Below are positions 63,788 to 64,000 of a stretch of 64,000 nucleotides of DNA, piece after piece. Position 1 is the stretch's first letter; every line of letters begins with the position of its first letter. Source of the stretch: Streptococcus sp. HMSC034E03 (GTDB lineage Bacteria; Bacillota; Bacilli; Lactobacillales; Streptococcaceae). The notes under the pieces are model-generated. The model had not been told where the DNA came from. It ran no database searches and saw only the letters and a program-made list of their open reading frames with translations. The stretch lies in contig NZ_KV804957.1 in assembly GCF_001811505.1 (NCBI RefSeq), forward strand, positions 1 to 64,000, read 5' to 3'. Made by a program: the position numbers and the translations under genes.

Positions 63788-64000
63788 ATGTGACTTTCAG
63801 CGATATTTCATTGGTATTCGTTGTTTTGAACAAAAGTAAAAGTTCGTGTCAAGGATAACGCGGATATCCATATAATACAAAGATCGCCGAATCTTCTATT
63901 ATTTAGAAACTTGATGCCTTTAAAATTGGTGTCATTAAACTTTTTAATGACCTACTTGAGATCCTGATAAAAAGTATCTGATTTATCGTGGTTTTATCAA

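Noticed and set aside
63790-64000. Possible gene start at the right edge
   Set aside because: All frames are interrupted by stops and no ribosome site is visible.

Overview
The window looks like the chromosome of a mitis-group Streptococcus (S. mitis/oralis type). The basis is strong Firmicute promoters and Shine-Dalgarno sites, ClpC regulated by CtsR with no mcsA/mcsB, a cia-type small RNA, and blocks familiar from the pneumococcus (fucose operon, ctsR-clpC, uppS-cdsA-rseP-proS, pbp1b-galU-gpsA, leuS). As far as I can judge from memory, these blocks are joined in a non-pneumococcal order. No rRNA, tRNA or CRISPR array was recognised.

Region 1 (about 0.4-11.4 kb) is an L-fucose operon. A divergent DeoR-type repressor faces fucA, fucI, two lone PTS-like proteins (EIIB and EIIA with no EIIC), a ribose-type sugar ABC transporter (ATPase, permease, lipoprotein), fucK and fucU. 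A Rex-box-controlled iron alcohol dehydrogenase (lactaldehyde reductase type) follows. Together they import fucose, mutarotate, isomerise, phosphorylate and cleave it, and remove lactaldehyde. Region 2 (11.6-16.8 kb) holds a broken glycosyltransferase, cardiolipin synthase, and a TPP-riboswitch operon for thiamin-precursor uptake (thiamine-binding protein, ThiX, ThiY, ThiZ).

Region 3 (16.95-29.34 kb) is a satellite prophage / phage-inducible-island-like element between thiZ and ctsR, bounded by a 23-bp near-perfect direct repeat. It has an integrase, an AbiF-type HEPN defence gene preceded by its own promoter-hairpin-terminator small RNA, a CI/Cro-like divergent switch with palindromic operators, a Rha antirepressor, a replisome organiser and DnaC-like loader, a capsid-like gene, an ArpU-like regulator, and a two-gene cargo operon (nucleotidyltransferase-fold protein plus an unknown partner). 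Terminase, portal, tail and lysis genes are absent.

Region 4 (29.4-37.6 kb) holds ctsR-clpC with a CtsR box, an NAD-salvage operon (NadR-PnuC-NrtR-like), a small membrane protein, a Ser-rich lipoprotein under a double-palindrome promoter, and a DUF1275 protein. Region 5 (37.6-43.1 kb) has a decayed group II intron maturase and a T-box-led operon ending in valS. Region 6 (43.2-58.4 kb) holds uppS-cdsA-rseP-proS, a GH1 glycosidase, a dapH-dapL-ygfA-rhomboid operon, an EamA transporter, pbp1b, and gpsA-galU. Region 7 (58.5-64 kb) has leuS, an inserted RelA/SpoT alarmone-synthetase gene flanked by fossil copies of the leuS 3' end, two GNAT acetyltransferases and a cia-dependent small RNA.

The most notable items are the AbiF-RNA pair, the cargo operon of the island, the repeated leuS 3' ends around the RelA/SpoT gene, and the lone PTS proteins in an ABC-type fucose operon.
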